This document shows, piece by piece, positions 1 through 6,092 of a stretch of 12,960 nt of DNA. The translations under genes were made by a program, and so were the position numbers. How positions within the stretch are numbered: the first letter of the stretch is position 1; each line of letters opens with the position of its first letter. The notes beneath the pieces are model-generated. The model did no database searches and was not told the DNA's origin. It saw nothing but the letters and a program-made list of their open reading frames with translations. The stretch is from positions 1 to 12,960 of the forward strand of contig JAWXBM010000020.1 in assembly GCA_034440115.1 (NCBI GenBank), given 5' to 3'. This DNA is from JAWXBM01 sp034440115. GTDB lineage: Bacteria > Pseudomonadota > Gammaproteobacteria > Xanthomonadales > SZUA-36.

Positions 1-1281
1 AAAGGCACCAGCGCCTTGCGGGTTACCGATGTGGCGGCATTGATCGACCCGACCACAGTAACCTTCACTTCTCTGGATCAACCCGATACCCGGGTGCTCG
101 AGCAAAGCTTTCAGTTCGACCTGGTCAGCCAGGCCAAGCTATTGGAACGTTACCTGGGGCAACGCATCAGCGTAGAGCAGCCCAGAGGCGAGTACATAGA
201 TCTCATCGAAGGCAAGTTGATGGGCGTAGGTGATGGCCTGACTCTGTTGATGGACGATGGCAGCGTGCGCGGCATGCGCAGCTACTCCAATATTCACTTC
301 CCGGAATTACCGGGCGGGCTGATCACACGACCCACTCTGGAGTGGTTGTTGGACAGCCCCAGCAAAAGCACACAAAAATCTCGTCTGGCTTATGAAACCC
401 AGGGTATGACCTGGTGGGCCGATTACAACATCGTGCTGGATGAGGCTAAAGGATGCAAGATGGACCTGTCGGCCTGGGTCAGCATCATCAATCAATCAGG
501 TGCAGGCTACGACAACGCGCGCCTCAAGCTGATTGCCGGTGACGTCAACCGGGCCCAACCACAACAAGAGCAGCGCGATGTAGTTTATAAAATGGCCATG
601 GCTGACGAATCAGCCGGCTTCGCCGAAAAATCATTCTTCGAGTACCACATGTATACGCTGGGGCGGCGCACCGACCTGCCGGATAACTCTACCAAGCAAA
701 TCCAATTGTTCCCCAAAGCCAATGCGGTTGAGTGCAACAAGGAACTGGTTTTCGCTCCAACCCTGCAATACCCCTGGCATGGCTACCAACAACTGGATCA
801 GGAATTCGGCCGCTATGGCACTGGCGATATCAACGTTTACCTGCGCTTTGCCAATGAAGAGAAAAATCAGTTGGGTATGCCATTGCCTGCCGGTCGAATT
901 CGAGTGAATCAACTGGATGATGCCGATCAAAGTCTGGAATTCATTGGCGAGGACGTCATCGACCATACCCCGCGCAATGAAAATGTGTTAATTCGCATGG
1001 GCAACGCATTCGATGTGGTCGGTGAGCGTAAACAAACCGATTTCCGGGTGGACAGCAAGAGCCGGCAGTTGTGGGAGACTTTCGAAATCAAACTGCGCAA
1101 CCATAAGAATGAGTCAGTCAAGGTTGCGGTGCTGGAAAATCTGTATCGCTCGGCTAACTGGAAAATTGAAAATGTCAGCCAGAGCTTTGACCAGGAAAAC
1201 AGCAACCGCATTCGTTTTGATGTTGAAGTGGCCAGCGAAGCAGAAGCAGTGATTACGTACACAGCGCATTACACCTGGTAA
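1..1281 (+). CDS. DUF4139 domain-containing protein, 5' end cut off by the window
   Basis: The reading frame is open from base 1 (K-G-T-S-A-L-R...) to a TAA at 1279-1281, so the true start lies upstream; the TTG at 16 is only an internal Leu codon. About 426 residues are visible. The run from roughly residue 100 onward (RPTLEWLLDS, then a segment with ETQGMTWWADYN, then SAWVSIINQSGAGY and LKLIAGDVNR) is the pattern I associate with the DUF4139 family, and the C-terminal ITYTAHYTW ends in a beta-strand-rich domain typical of it. DUF4139 proteins are often exported and have an N-terminal DUF4140 coiled-coil part, which would be off the window. Their biochemical role is not known to me, and no catalytic motif stands out. 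The gene is monocistronic on its 3' side, with a convergent neighbour and a hairpin downstream. Family assignment is from recalled patterns, not a search. Confidence 0.8.
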   Translation, partial: KGTSALRVTDVAALIDPTTVTFTSLDQPDTRVLEQSFQFDLVSQAKLLERYLGQRISVEQPRGEYIDLIEGKLMGVGDGLTLLMDDGSVRGMRSYSNIHFPELPGGLITRPTLEWLLDSPSKSTQKSRLAYETQGMTWWADYNIVLDEAKGCKMDLSAWVSIINQSGAGYDNARLKLIAGDVNRAQPQQEQRDVVYKMAMADESAGFAEKSFFEYHMYTLGRRTDLPDNSTKQIQLFPKANAVECNKELVFAPTLQYPWHGYQQLDQEFGRYGTGDINVYLRFANEEKNQLGMPLPAGRIRVNQLDDADQSLEFIGEDVIDHTPRNENVLIRMGNAFDVVGERKQTDFRVDSKSRQLWETFEIKLRNHKNESVKVAVLENLYRSANWKIENVSQSFDQENSNRIRFDVEVASEAEAVITYTAHYTW

Positions 1282-1294
1282 TGGTAAAAGTACG

Positions 1295-1320
1295 GGTAGC
1301 AGCCGCTTTCAGCTGCTACC
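1295..1320. terminator. Hairpin between convergent genes, probable bidirectional terminator
   Basis: Perfect 9-bp inverted repeat GGTAGCAGC / GCTGCTACC around an 8-nt loop, starting 14 bp after the DUF4139 stop codon and 39 bp beyond the stop of the convergent small-protein gene. On the + strand there is no T-run right after the stem. On the - strand CGTACTTTTACC follows, which gives a short T-tract. It therefore fits a minus-strand terminator a little better, but can fold in both transcripts. Confidence 0.6.
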
Positions 1321-1358
1321 AGTCCCGGGCTAAAGCATTCAGGAAATCCTATCAGTGA

Positions 1359-1763
1359 TCAATGATGTCCTCGGTCATGATCATGCCCACGCTTGTGCTT
1401 GGACTTCTTATGACCTTTATGACCTTTATGACCGTTATACCCATCGTAATAACTATCCGCGTAACCATGCTCATAGCCCCTGGCGTAAGCATGGTTCCTT
1501 GGAGCCCGATAGGTTTGCGGGTGCCAGTGACCGCAGGTTGGGTACCAGTATGCTCCCGCATAAGGCGGTGGGGGTGGATAGCCTCCACCGTAATTAATCG
1601 TACCTGAGAAACCCGGGCCATACGGTGCAACAGACCATATTGTGACATTGCCGGACACGCCACTATGAGATCCGTTGTAGCCGCCAGGGTTATGTGCCTG
1701 CACTGGGCTCAAGTACAAGCCACTGGCAACAATTGTTGAGAATATAAGCAACTTTCTGTTCAT
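1359..1763 (-). CDS. Small exported Gly/Tyr/His-rich protein with GHK-repeat tail, unknown function
   Basis: This gene encodes 134 aa. The ATG at 1763 was chosen over the upstream one at 1793 because GGAGGA sits 6 nt before it and the protein then opens with a clean signal peptide: charged MNRK, a hydrophobic stretch, and a cleavage-like PVQA at residues 20-23. The mature part is low-complexity and rich in Gly, Tyr, His and Pro: GGG then PPPPP at 63-67, one Cys (77) in a CGHWH stretch, and Tyr/Gly-rich repeats near 96-110. The last 25 residues are extremely basic and His-rich (GHKGHKGHKK, then HDHDRGHH). The product is very likely periplasmic, outer-membrane-associated or secreted. Metal binding by the His-rich tail is an inference; I do not recognise a named family. 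It is read divergently from the isomerase gene and convergently to the DUF4139 gene. Confidence 0.75.
   Translation of the reverse strand: MNRKLLIFSTIVASGLYLSPVQAHNPGGYNGSHSGVSGNVTIWSVAPYGPGFSGTINYGGGYPPPPPYAGAYWYPTCGHWHPQTYRAPRNHAYARGYEHGYADSYYDGYNGHKGHKGHKKSKHKRGHDHDRGHH
1407..1433. repeat. Three 9-bp tandem units coding Gly-His-Lys repeats
   Basis: On the + strand the unit reads TTTATGACC; two copies are identical (1416-1433) and the first (1407-1415) differs at one base. On the coding (-) strand the array encodes the GHK-GHK-GHK stretch near the C-terminus of the small exported protein. The near-identity at DNA level points to recent expansion by slippage rather than selection on the amino acids alone. 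Confidence 0.8.
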
Positions 1764-1850
1764 GATATTTCCTCCGTTTTGCGCTCCTTGCAAACAAAGT
1801 CTAGACTTCCGTCTCTGAATTCATACTGAATACCATCCTGGAGTTTTTAC

Positions 1851-2603
1851 ATGCTGGAAATTACTGATCACGGGAGCATTCGCGAGATTCAACTCAACCG
1901 GGCACCTGCCAATGCTTTGAACCGTGAATTGGTTGCGCAACTGAACGAGCAATTGCAAGCGGCTGCAGACTGCAGTGATGCGGTGGTTGTGTCCGGTCGA
2001 CCTGGAATGTTTTCAGCCGGGCTGGATGTGCCATCATTGCTGCAGGAAAGCCGCGAAGACATGGCCGATTTCTGGCGATCTTTTTCCCGTCTGTTACGCA
2101 CCATTGCCTTGATGCCCGTGCCGACGGTTTTTGCACTCACAGGCCATTGTCCTGCCGGCGGCATCGTTCTGTCTCTGTACGGTGACTACCGGATCATGAG
2201 CTCAGGAAAATACAAAACCGGTCTGAATGAAGTGCAGGTAGGGCTGGTGGTATCACCGGTTATCAAAAATGCATTGGTGCGCCTGATAGGACCACATATG
2301 GCCGCAAAAATCCTGGTACCAGGAAGTATGCTCAGTCCCGAACAGGCGCTGGAAATCGGCCTGGTGGATGAAGTGGAAAGCGATCCGGAAAGTGCAGTCA
2401 AGCGCTCCATCGCTTGGTGTGAGCAACTGCTGGCTTTACCTCGCAACGCGATGCTTGCTACCCGCGAACTGGTTCGTGAAGATCTGCGAGCCTTGTTTGA
2501 TCACGACAACAGTCTGGAGGGAGATGCTTTTCTGCAACTGTGGTTTTCGGATGCCACACAAAAAACGCTCAAAGAGTTGGTGGCGCGTTTACAAAACAAA
2601 TAA
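1851..2603 (+). CDS. Enoyl-CoA hydratase/isomerase family protein, probably a 3,2-trans-enoyl-CoA isomerase
   Basis: This is a 250-aa single-domain crotonase-fold protein, about the family's usual length. CTGGAG lies 7 nt before the ATG. The two oxyanion-hole segments are FSAGLD (54-59) and HCPAGG (99-104), followed by DYRI (112-115). GLNEVQ (124-129) places Glu127 where mitochondrial-type 3,2-trans-enoyl-CoA isomerases (ECI1/DCI) carry their catalytic Glu. The second Glu expected in a true hydratase is not evident. The likely role is shifting a cis- or trans-3 double bond to trans-2 during beta-oxidation of unsaturated fatty acids in the cytoplasm. The gene stands alone, not with fadA/fadB-type partners, so the physiological substrate cannot be read from context. 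A divergent crotonase with another acyl-CoA substrate remains possible. Confidence 0.8.
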   Translation: MLEITDHGSIREIQLNRAPANALNRELVAQLNEQLQAAADCSDAVVVSGRPGMFSAGLDVPSLLQESREDMADFWRSFSRLLRTIALMPVPTVFALTGHCPAGGIVLSLYGDYRIMSSGKYKTGLNEVQVGLVVSPVIKNALVRLIGPHMAAKILVPGSMLSPEQALEIGLVDEVESDPESAVKRSIAWCEQLLALPRNAMLATRELVREDLRALFDHDNSLEGDAFLQLWFSDATQKTLKELVARLQNK

Positions 2604-2625
2604 ACGTGCTTATTTCCTGGTGGGT

Positions 2626-3465
2626 TCAGAGTTCCGTTTCAATAGGGCGCGAAGAATCCCTGATCCATTCGCTCCATGAGCCCGGGTAAATCCGTGTTAA
2701 ACCAAATCCCGCCAATTCCATGGCAAAGGTGTTGTGGCAGGCAGTAACTCCTGAACCGCAATAATGCACCACACTTCCGGCCTCACGATCAGCCAATAAC
2801 TGATCGAATTCTGCGCGCAACTGTTGCGGTTTTTTGAAGCGTGCATCAGCATTCAGATTCAAGCTCATGGGCCGGTTTAAAGCCCCAGGGATGTGCCCGG
2901 CTTTGCTATCCAGTGGCTCCACCGAACCACTAAAACGGTCCGCGGCACGTGCATCAACCATCGTCAGGTCTTCATCACTGGACATAATATCAACAGCAGA
3001 AACCGTCCGGCCCAGAGTGGCGGTAAGCTCAGGTACCGTGCCTGGTTTAGCCTCGACTGGTCCATTTTGTAATGGCATACCCGCCTGTTTCCAGGCTTCC
3101 AGACCACCGTCCAACAAAGCGCCGCGCAATCCAAAATAGCGCATCAGCCACCACAGACGAGCTGAAAAGGTGTTGTTGCCAGCGTCGTAGGCCACCAATA
3201 GCTTTTCACTGTTCCAAGCTATGCTCGCAAGAAAGACGGCAAACCTGTCTGGGCTGGGCAATGGATGACGGCCACTGTGTGGTCCGATCTCAGAAGAAAG
3301 GTGTTCGTCAAGATGTGCATAAGCTGCACTCGGAATATGTCCAGCTAGGTACTCCTGCAAGCTCTTTTGCGGCTGGGATAAATCGAATCGGCAATCGACC
3401 AGCACACAGGCGCCCTGTTGCAAAAGCTTATCCAACTGATCAACAGTAACAAGCATTTCAGTCAT
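2626..3465 (-). CDS. sseA: Two-domain sulfurtransferase (rhodanese / 3-mercaptopyruvate sulfurtransferase type)
   Basis: The product is 279 aa with two rhodanese domains: an N-terminal structural one (about 5-130, with AGHIPSA at 41-47) and a catalytic C-terminal one (about 155-275, with AGHIPGA at 189-195). The active loop CGSGVTAC carries the persulfide-forming Cys236. This CGSG(V/T)TA form is characteristic of 3-mercaptopyruvate sulfurtransferases rather than thiosulfate-specific rhodaneses, so I prefer transfer of sulfur from 3-mercaptopyruvate to a thiol or cyanide acceptor in the cytoplasm. The ATG at 3465 overlaps the last 8 bp of the upstream Nudix gene and no strong ribosome site precedes it, so translation is probably coupled. 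A second ATG at 3456 is an alternative start. The gene converges with the isomerase gene 22 bp away. The symbol is by family resemblance only. Confidence 0.85.
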   Translation of the reverse strand: MTEMLVTVDQLDKLLQQGACVLVDCRFDLSQPQKSLQEYLAGHIPSAAYAHLDEHLSSEIGPHSGRHPLPSPDRFAVFLASIAWNSEKLLVAYDAGNNTFSARLWWLMRYFGLRGALLDGGLEAWKQAGMPLQNGPVEAKPGTVPELTATLGRTVSAVDIMSSDEDLTMVDARAADRFSGSVEPLDSKAGHIPGALNRPMSLNLNADARFKKPQQLRAEFDQLLADREAGSVVHYCGSGVTACHNTFAMELAGFGLTRIYPGSWSEWIRDSSRPIETEL

Positions 3466-4093
3466 TTTTAGTATCCCGGTAGCGTATCGCGAGGTTCAGC
3501 AGCATCGCTGCCGTTGCGCCCCAGATGGTGTGACGTTCGTATTGCAAATACCAAACGGAATACTTTACTCCAGCTCGCTCGATGGGCCGGTTTTCGTATA
3601 GATCCAGGTTCATAAGATGAGCAAAGGGCACAGTGAAAACTTCGGCTACTTCACGTTGGTCGGGTAACCACAGGATCGGAGCCTGAACCAAAGCCACTAC
3701 CGGTAAAACGCGGTAGTCAGAAATCGTGTCCAGCCGATCAAGGAAGCCAATCGGAGTGGTTCTATCTGTGGGTAAACCTATTTCTTCAAAGGCTTCGCGT
3801 AACGCCGTATGAACAGCCGTTGGATCCTGTGCTTCGGCTGCTCCTCCGGGAAAACTCACCTGGCCTGCATGTTGTGGTAAATGATCGGCGCGGCGGGTCA
3901 GAACGACTTCAGGTTCATCCAAATCCATCAGAGGCACCAGCACGGCAGCGGTCCTGCGCGGGCGATACGGCGCTTGCCCCGGCGGCTTGTAACCCCGAAC
4001 TTCAAGTTGAGTTACACCAGAATCGAGAGGCGATACCGCTGCCCTTAGCCGGCTGCGCCAGCCAGCAGGTACAGTATGCAAAACCCGAGTCAT
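3458..4093 (-). CDS. nudL: Nudix hydrolase, CoA pyrophosphatase type
   Basis: The product is 211 aa. Residues 63-84 run VVLTRR...HAGQVSFPGG, the motif that marks the coenzyme-A pyrophosphatase branch of Nudix proteins just before the Nudix box. The box itself ends in REAFEEIG (99-106) with the metal-binding Glu residues. The spacing between FPGG and RE is one residue longer than in MutT-like enzymes, as in E. coli NudL, and Asp replaces the usual first Glu, also normal for this branch. By family the enzyme would hydrolyse CoA or its derivatives to 3',5'-ADP and phosphopantetheine in the cytoplasm; the actual substrate is inferred. The ATG overlaps the stop of the upstream DUF1289 gene as ATGA, and the 3' end overlaps the sulfurtransferase gene, so the three are very likely co-transcribed and translationally coupled. 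Confidence 0.88.
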   Translation of the reverse strand: MTRVLHTVPAGWRSRLRAAVSPLDSGVTQLEVRGYKPPGQAPYRPRRTAAVLVPLMDLDEPEVVLTRRADHLPQHAGQVSFPGGAAEAQDPTAVHTALREAFEEIGLPTDRTTPIGFLDRLDTISDYRVLPVVALVQAPILWLPDQREVAEVFTVPFAHLMNLDLYENRPIERAGVKYSVWYLQYERHTIWGATAAMLLNLAIRYRDTKND

Positions 4094-4284
4094 TCGGCGA
4101 ACAAAGTTTGCAGTCGTTTTGGTAATTCAGCCATGATGAGGCTGCGCTGCTGGGAAGTGAAACTTGACCAACTGCCAATTTCAGCAGAAGTTCTCAGGCA
4201 GCCAATGCAGATATTGCCAAGGCCCAGCGTGCATACACCAACACAGGGCGAATCAATCGCTCCAGTTGCATTGATTGCTGCCAT
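4090..4284 (-). CDS. DUF1289 family small Cys-rich protein
   Basis: With the ATG at 4284 the product is 64 aa. It matches the DUF1289 pattern closely: SPCVGVC (12-18), a CIGC pair (26-29), RTSAEIGSW (31-39) and a C-terminal LPKR. The four Cys residues (14, 18, 26, 29; spacing C-x3-C-x7-C-x2-C) suggest a metal or iron-sulfur site, which is inference. The frame stays open to a GTG at 4338, but that codon lies inside the terminator hairpin of the upstream gene and lacks a ribosome site. AGGA sits 9 nt before the ATG at 4284, so I prefer that start; a GTG at 4305 preceded by AAGGG is a second candidate. It leads the DUF1289-Nudix-sulfurtransferase run and overlaps the Nudix start by 4 bp. Its function is unknown. 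Confidence 0.8.
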   Translation of the reverse strand: MAAINATGAIDSPCVGVCTLGLGNICIGCLRTSAEIGSWSSFTSQQRSLIMAELPKRLQTLFAE

Positions 4285-4330
4285 GGTTGATTGTCCTGAA
4301 CTCACCTGAAAACCCTTGGATTGGAAATAA

Positions 4331-4352
4331 GGGGCCACCTGTTGGCAGCCCC
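4331..4352 (-). terminator. Probable terminator of the FKBP gene
   Basis: On the - strand GGGGC...GCCCC (5 bp of G-C pairs) closes around a mismatch and a small CC/GG inner stem, and is followed by TTATTT. It lies 13 bp beyond the FKBP stop codon and before the likely DUF1289 starts, so it separates the two transcription units. The T-tract is short, so read-through is plausible. Confidence 0.55.
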
Positions 4353-4364
4353 GTGGAGGACTAT

Positions 4365-5051
4365 TTACTGCTTGACGATTTCAACCAGCTTCAGGTCAAA
4401 AATCAAAGCTTCGTTCGGGCCAACCGGTGGGTTGCCACGAGCGCCAAAACCGAGCTCGGGTGGAACGAATACCTGCCAGGTGGCACCGGTCTTCATCAAC
4501 GGCAGAACTTCCTGCCAACCGCGCAATACGGCGTTGACAGTAAACTCTTCCGGCACACCACGGGCAAATGAACTGTCGAACTCAAGACCATTCACTTTAC
4601 TGCCTCGGTAATGAACCTTAACCGTGCTTTCCATTCCGGGGCGTGCGCCATCACCTTCATCAATGATGCGATATTGCACACCACTGGGAAGAGCAACAAC
4701 ACCATTCTTTTTGGCATTGGCAGCGAGGAAATCGGCGCTGGCCTTCTGATTTTCATCGGCCAGTTTCTGGAAGGCTTCAGCTTGCTCCTGGCGAACGCGT
4801 TGCTGCAGTGCTGTCAATACGGCAACCATTTCTTCATTGCCAACTTGTGGCTCACGGCCTGCACCGGAGTCGCGAATCGCGGCGATGATACTTTCAACAT
4901 CGAATTCAGCACCGCGGCGCTTGATGTCTTCGCCAATATCCCAGCCAACGGCGTAGCTGAGCTTGCCCTTTTCTGACGTAACGTCCTGCGCCATTGCAGG
5001 AGCAACAGCAGACAGGGCAACAATAACGAGGGGTGCGAATTTCAATCGCAT
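4365..5051 (-). CDS. Exported FKBP-type peptidyl-prolyl cis-trans isomerase (Mip/FkpA-like)
   Basis: The product is 228 aa. The ATG at 5051 was chosen because GGAGGA lies 7 nt upstream and it gives a good signal peptide (MRLKFAP, hydrophobic core, cleavage after PAMA at 18-21). Residues about 25-115 form the helical FKBP N-terminal dimerisation region (KLSYAVGWDIG near 30-40, then a long helix rich in Glu/Gln/Ala). Residues 120-227 form the catalytic FKBP domain: VHYRG (146-150), FDSS (158-161), LRGWQE (176-181), a VPPELGFGARG loop (196-206) and IFDLKL (217-222). It should catalyse proline isomerisation and chaperone folding in the periplasm as a dimer. Phe202 stands where the well-studied family members usually have Tyr (FKBP12 Tyr82), a conservative change. 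It is transcribed alone, divergently from pspABC. Confidence 0.92.
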   Translation of the reverse strand: MRLKFAPLVIVALSAVAPAMAQDVTSEKGKLSYAVGWDIGEDIKRRGAEFDVESIIAAIRDSGAGREPQVGNEEMVAVLTALQQRVRQEQAEAFQKLADENQKASADFLAANAKKNGVVALPSGVQYRIIDEGDGARPGMESTVKVHYRGSKVNGLEFDSSFARGVPEEFTVNAVLRGWQEVLPLMKTGATWQVFVPPELGFGARGNPPVGPNEALIFDLKLVEIVKQ

Positions 5052-5116
5052 CGAGAATTCCTCCAGGTAAAAAAAACAGGATTCCGGCCACCTGCCGGCG
5101 CGTTGCAAAGACGCCC

Positions 5117-5145
5117 ATTCTACAGCAGCATGCTTTTACTTGCCA
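5117..5145 (-). promoter_or_regulatory. Candidate sigma-70 promoter of the FKBP gene
   Basis: On the - strand a good -10 box TAGAAT (5122-5117), preceded by TG dinucleotides, follows a weak -35 TGGCAA (5145-5140) at 17-bp spacing. This would start transcription around 5110 and leave a leader of about 60 nt before the GGAGGA site. The -35 element is poor (3 of 6), so an activator or the extended -10 may be needed. Confidence 0.4.
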
Positions 5146-5162
5146 TGCCACCCACTGGCAAG
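5139..5162. promoter_or_regulatory. Inverted repeat overlapping the FKBP -35 region, operator-like
   Basis: CTTGCCA (5139-5145) and TGGCAAG (5156-5162) are perfect 7-bp inverted arms separated by 10 bp. The left arm covers the predicted -35 box of the FKBP promoter. The 17-bp centre-to-centre spacing of the arms suits a dimeric regulator; the protein is unknown. It could instead be a chance dyad. Confidence 0.35.
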
Positions 5163-5231
5163 AGGCCAGCGCAACAGAATGCGAGCACTTTCGCCGACTT
5201 CTGACAGGTGTTTTCACATTAAAGTTTCCAC

Positions 5232-5259
5232 CACCATTTGGTGTGATCGACCAATTGGT
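5232..5259. promoter_or_regulatory. Two tandem ACCA-N2-TGGT dyads, candidate enhancer-binding-protein sites upstream of pspA
   Basis: ACCATTTGGT (5233-5242, extended to CACCA-TT-TGGTG at 5232-5243) and ACCAATTGGT (5250-5259, a perfect palindrome) differ at one base and start 17 bp apart. Their centres lie about 127 and 110 bp upstream of the start site predicted from the sigma-54 promoter. In Enterobacteria PspF binds two upstream sites at comparable distance; that these dyads are PspF sites is inference. Confidence 0.5.
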
Positions 5260-5309
5260 ACTTTTCTCATCAGCAATTGCAAACATGCGCGATATTTTTA
5301 TAATCTTAC

Positions 5310-5322
5310 ATTCAACGACTTA
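5310..5322 (+). promoter_or_regulatory. IHF-like site between upstream dyads and sigma-54 promoter
   Basis: ATTCAACGACTTA matches the IHF consensus WATCAA-N4-TTR except at one position and sits in an AT-rich stretch about 43-55 bp upstream of the predicted start site, between the paired dyads and the -24/-12 promoter. IHF bending at this position is known to help PspF contact sigma-54 polymerase in E. coli. Confidence 0.4.
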
Positions 5323-5338
5323 AAAGATATATTCGTGA

Positions 5339-5354
5339 TGGCACAAACCCTGCA
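5339..5354 (+). promoter_or_regulatory. Sigma-54 (-24/-12) promoter of pspABC
   Basis: TGGCACAAACCCTGCA matches the sigma-54 consensus TGGCAC-N5-TTGCW with one mismatch, and the invariant GG and GC are exactly 10 bp apart (5340-5341 and 5352-5353). The start site would be near 5365, leaving a leader of about 32 nt before the pspA ATG. Psp operons in Enterobacteria are sigma-54-dependent, so position and neighbour agree. Confidence 0.85.
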
Positions 5355-5396
5355 TTACAGTGTTCGACAATTTAATTTTAAGCAGGAGTTATGAAC

Positions 5397-6092
5397 ATGG
5401 GGATTTTTTCGCGCTTTAGCGACATCGTCAACGCCAATATCAATGCTGTTCTGGAAAAAGCCGAAGATCCGGAGAAAATCATTCGCCTGATGATTCAGGA
5501 AATGGAAGATACTCTGGTGGAAATTCGCTCCGCGGCAGCTCGGTGTATTGCCGACAGTAAGGAAAACCGGCGGCACATTGAATTTATTGAACGGGAAATC
5601 GCGGAATGGGACAGGCGGGCTGAATTGGCTCTGCGCCGAGAACGCGAAGATCTGGCCCGTGCCGCTCTGTCAGAAAAGCAGTCGCTGACAGAGCAAATCA
5701 CCAAACTGCAGCATGAAGGAGAAATCCTTGATGCCCAGTTGGAAAAGTTCAATGCAGACATTACCCAGCTACAAAGCAAGCTGAGCGATGCCAAGGTTCG
5801 GCAGCGCAGCATTCTGCTGCGGCACAAAACCGCCACTTCCCAGTTAGCTGCCCGCAAGCATATCCACAACGATCGCATTGATGAGATGCTCTATCGGTTT
5901 GAGAATGCAGAACGCCGAATTGACCGGGTCGAGTCTGAAACAGAGGCCCGCGCTATGGGACATAATCGCACGCTGGCTGATGAAATTGCCGGGCTGGAAG
6001 ACAACGATCTGGTTGAAGCGGAACTTGAGAAGCTCAAGTCAAAGATGAGTGGCCCAGACCGTAACGCTGCCAAGGAGAGCAAAGATGTCTGA
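5397..6092 (+). CDS. pspA: Phage shock protein A (PspA, ESCRT-III-like membrane stress protein)
   Basis: The product is 231 aa, against about 222 in E. coli. The ATG at 5397 is preferred to that at 5391 because AGGAG lies 8 nt upstream (only 2 nt for the earlier one) and the protein then starts MGIFSRFSDIVNANINA as in known PspA. Residues 1-24 form the amphipathic membrane-binding helix, EDPEK follows at 23-27, and IRLMIQEMEDTL (29-40) opens the long coiled-coil hairpin that fills most of the rest, rich in Glu, Arg, Lys and Gln. In characterised systems PspA binds and inhibits the activator PspF when unstressed; under membrane stress it moves to PspB/PspC and assembles on the inner membrane to limit proton leakage. 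The acidic/Lys-rich tail (about 195-231) is somewhat extended. Its 3' end overlaps pspB by 8 bp. Confidence 0.97.
   Translation: MGIFSRFSDIVNANINAVLEKAEDPEKIIRLMIQEMEDTLVEIRSAAARCIADSKENRRHIEFIEREIAEWDRRAELALRREREDLARAALSEKQSLTEQITKLQHEGEILDAQLEKFNADITQLQSKLSDAKVRQRSILLRHKTATSQLAARKHIHNDRIDEMLYRFENAERRIDRVESETEARAMGHNRTLADEIAGLEDNDLVEAELEKLKSKMSGPDRNAAKESKDV

Larger units (their letters stand above)
5052..5396. other. Divergent control region between the FKBP gene and pspABC
   Basis: These 345 bp contain no plausible gene. From left to right they hold the FKBP ribosome site (GGAGGA, 5059-5064), the FKBP promoter and overlapping inverted repeat, the paired ACCA-N2-TGGT dyads, an IHF-like site in an AT-rich stretch, the sigma-54 promoter and the pspA ribosome site (AGGAG, 5384-5388). 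The stretch 5165-5230 shows nothing I can interpret. In many relatives pspF is divergent to pspA at this place; here the position is taken by the FKBP gene. Confidence 0.7.

Noticed and set aside
2598..2615. AAATAA...TTATTT dyad between convergent genes as terminator
   Set aside because: Six A-T pairs only, overlapping the coding end of the isomerase gene, with no T-tract that would make it a credible intrinsic terminator.
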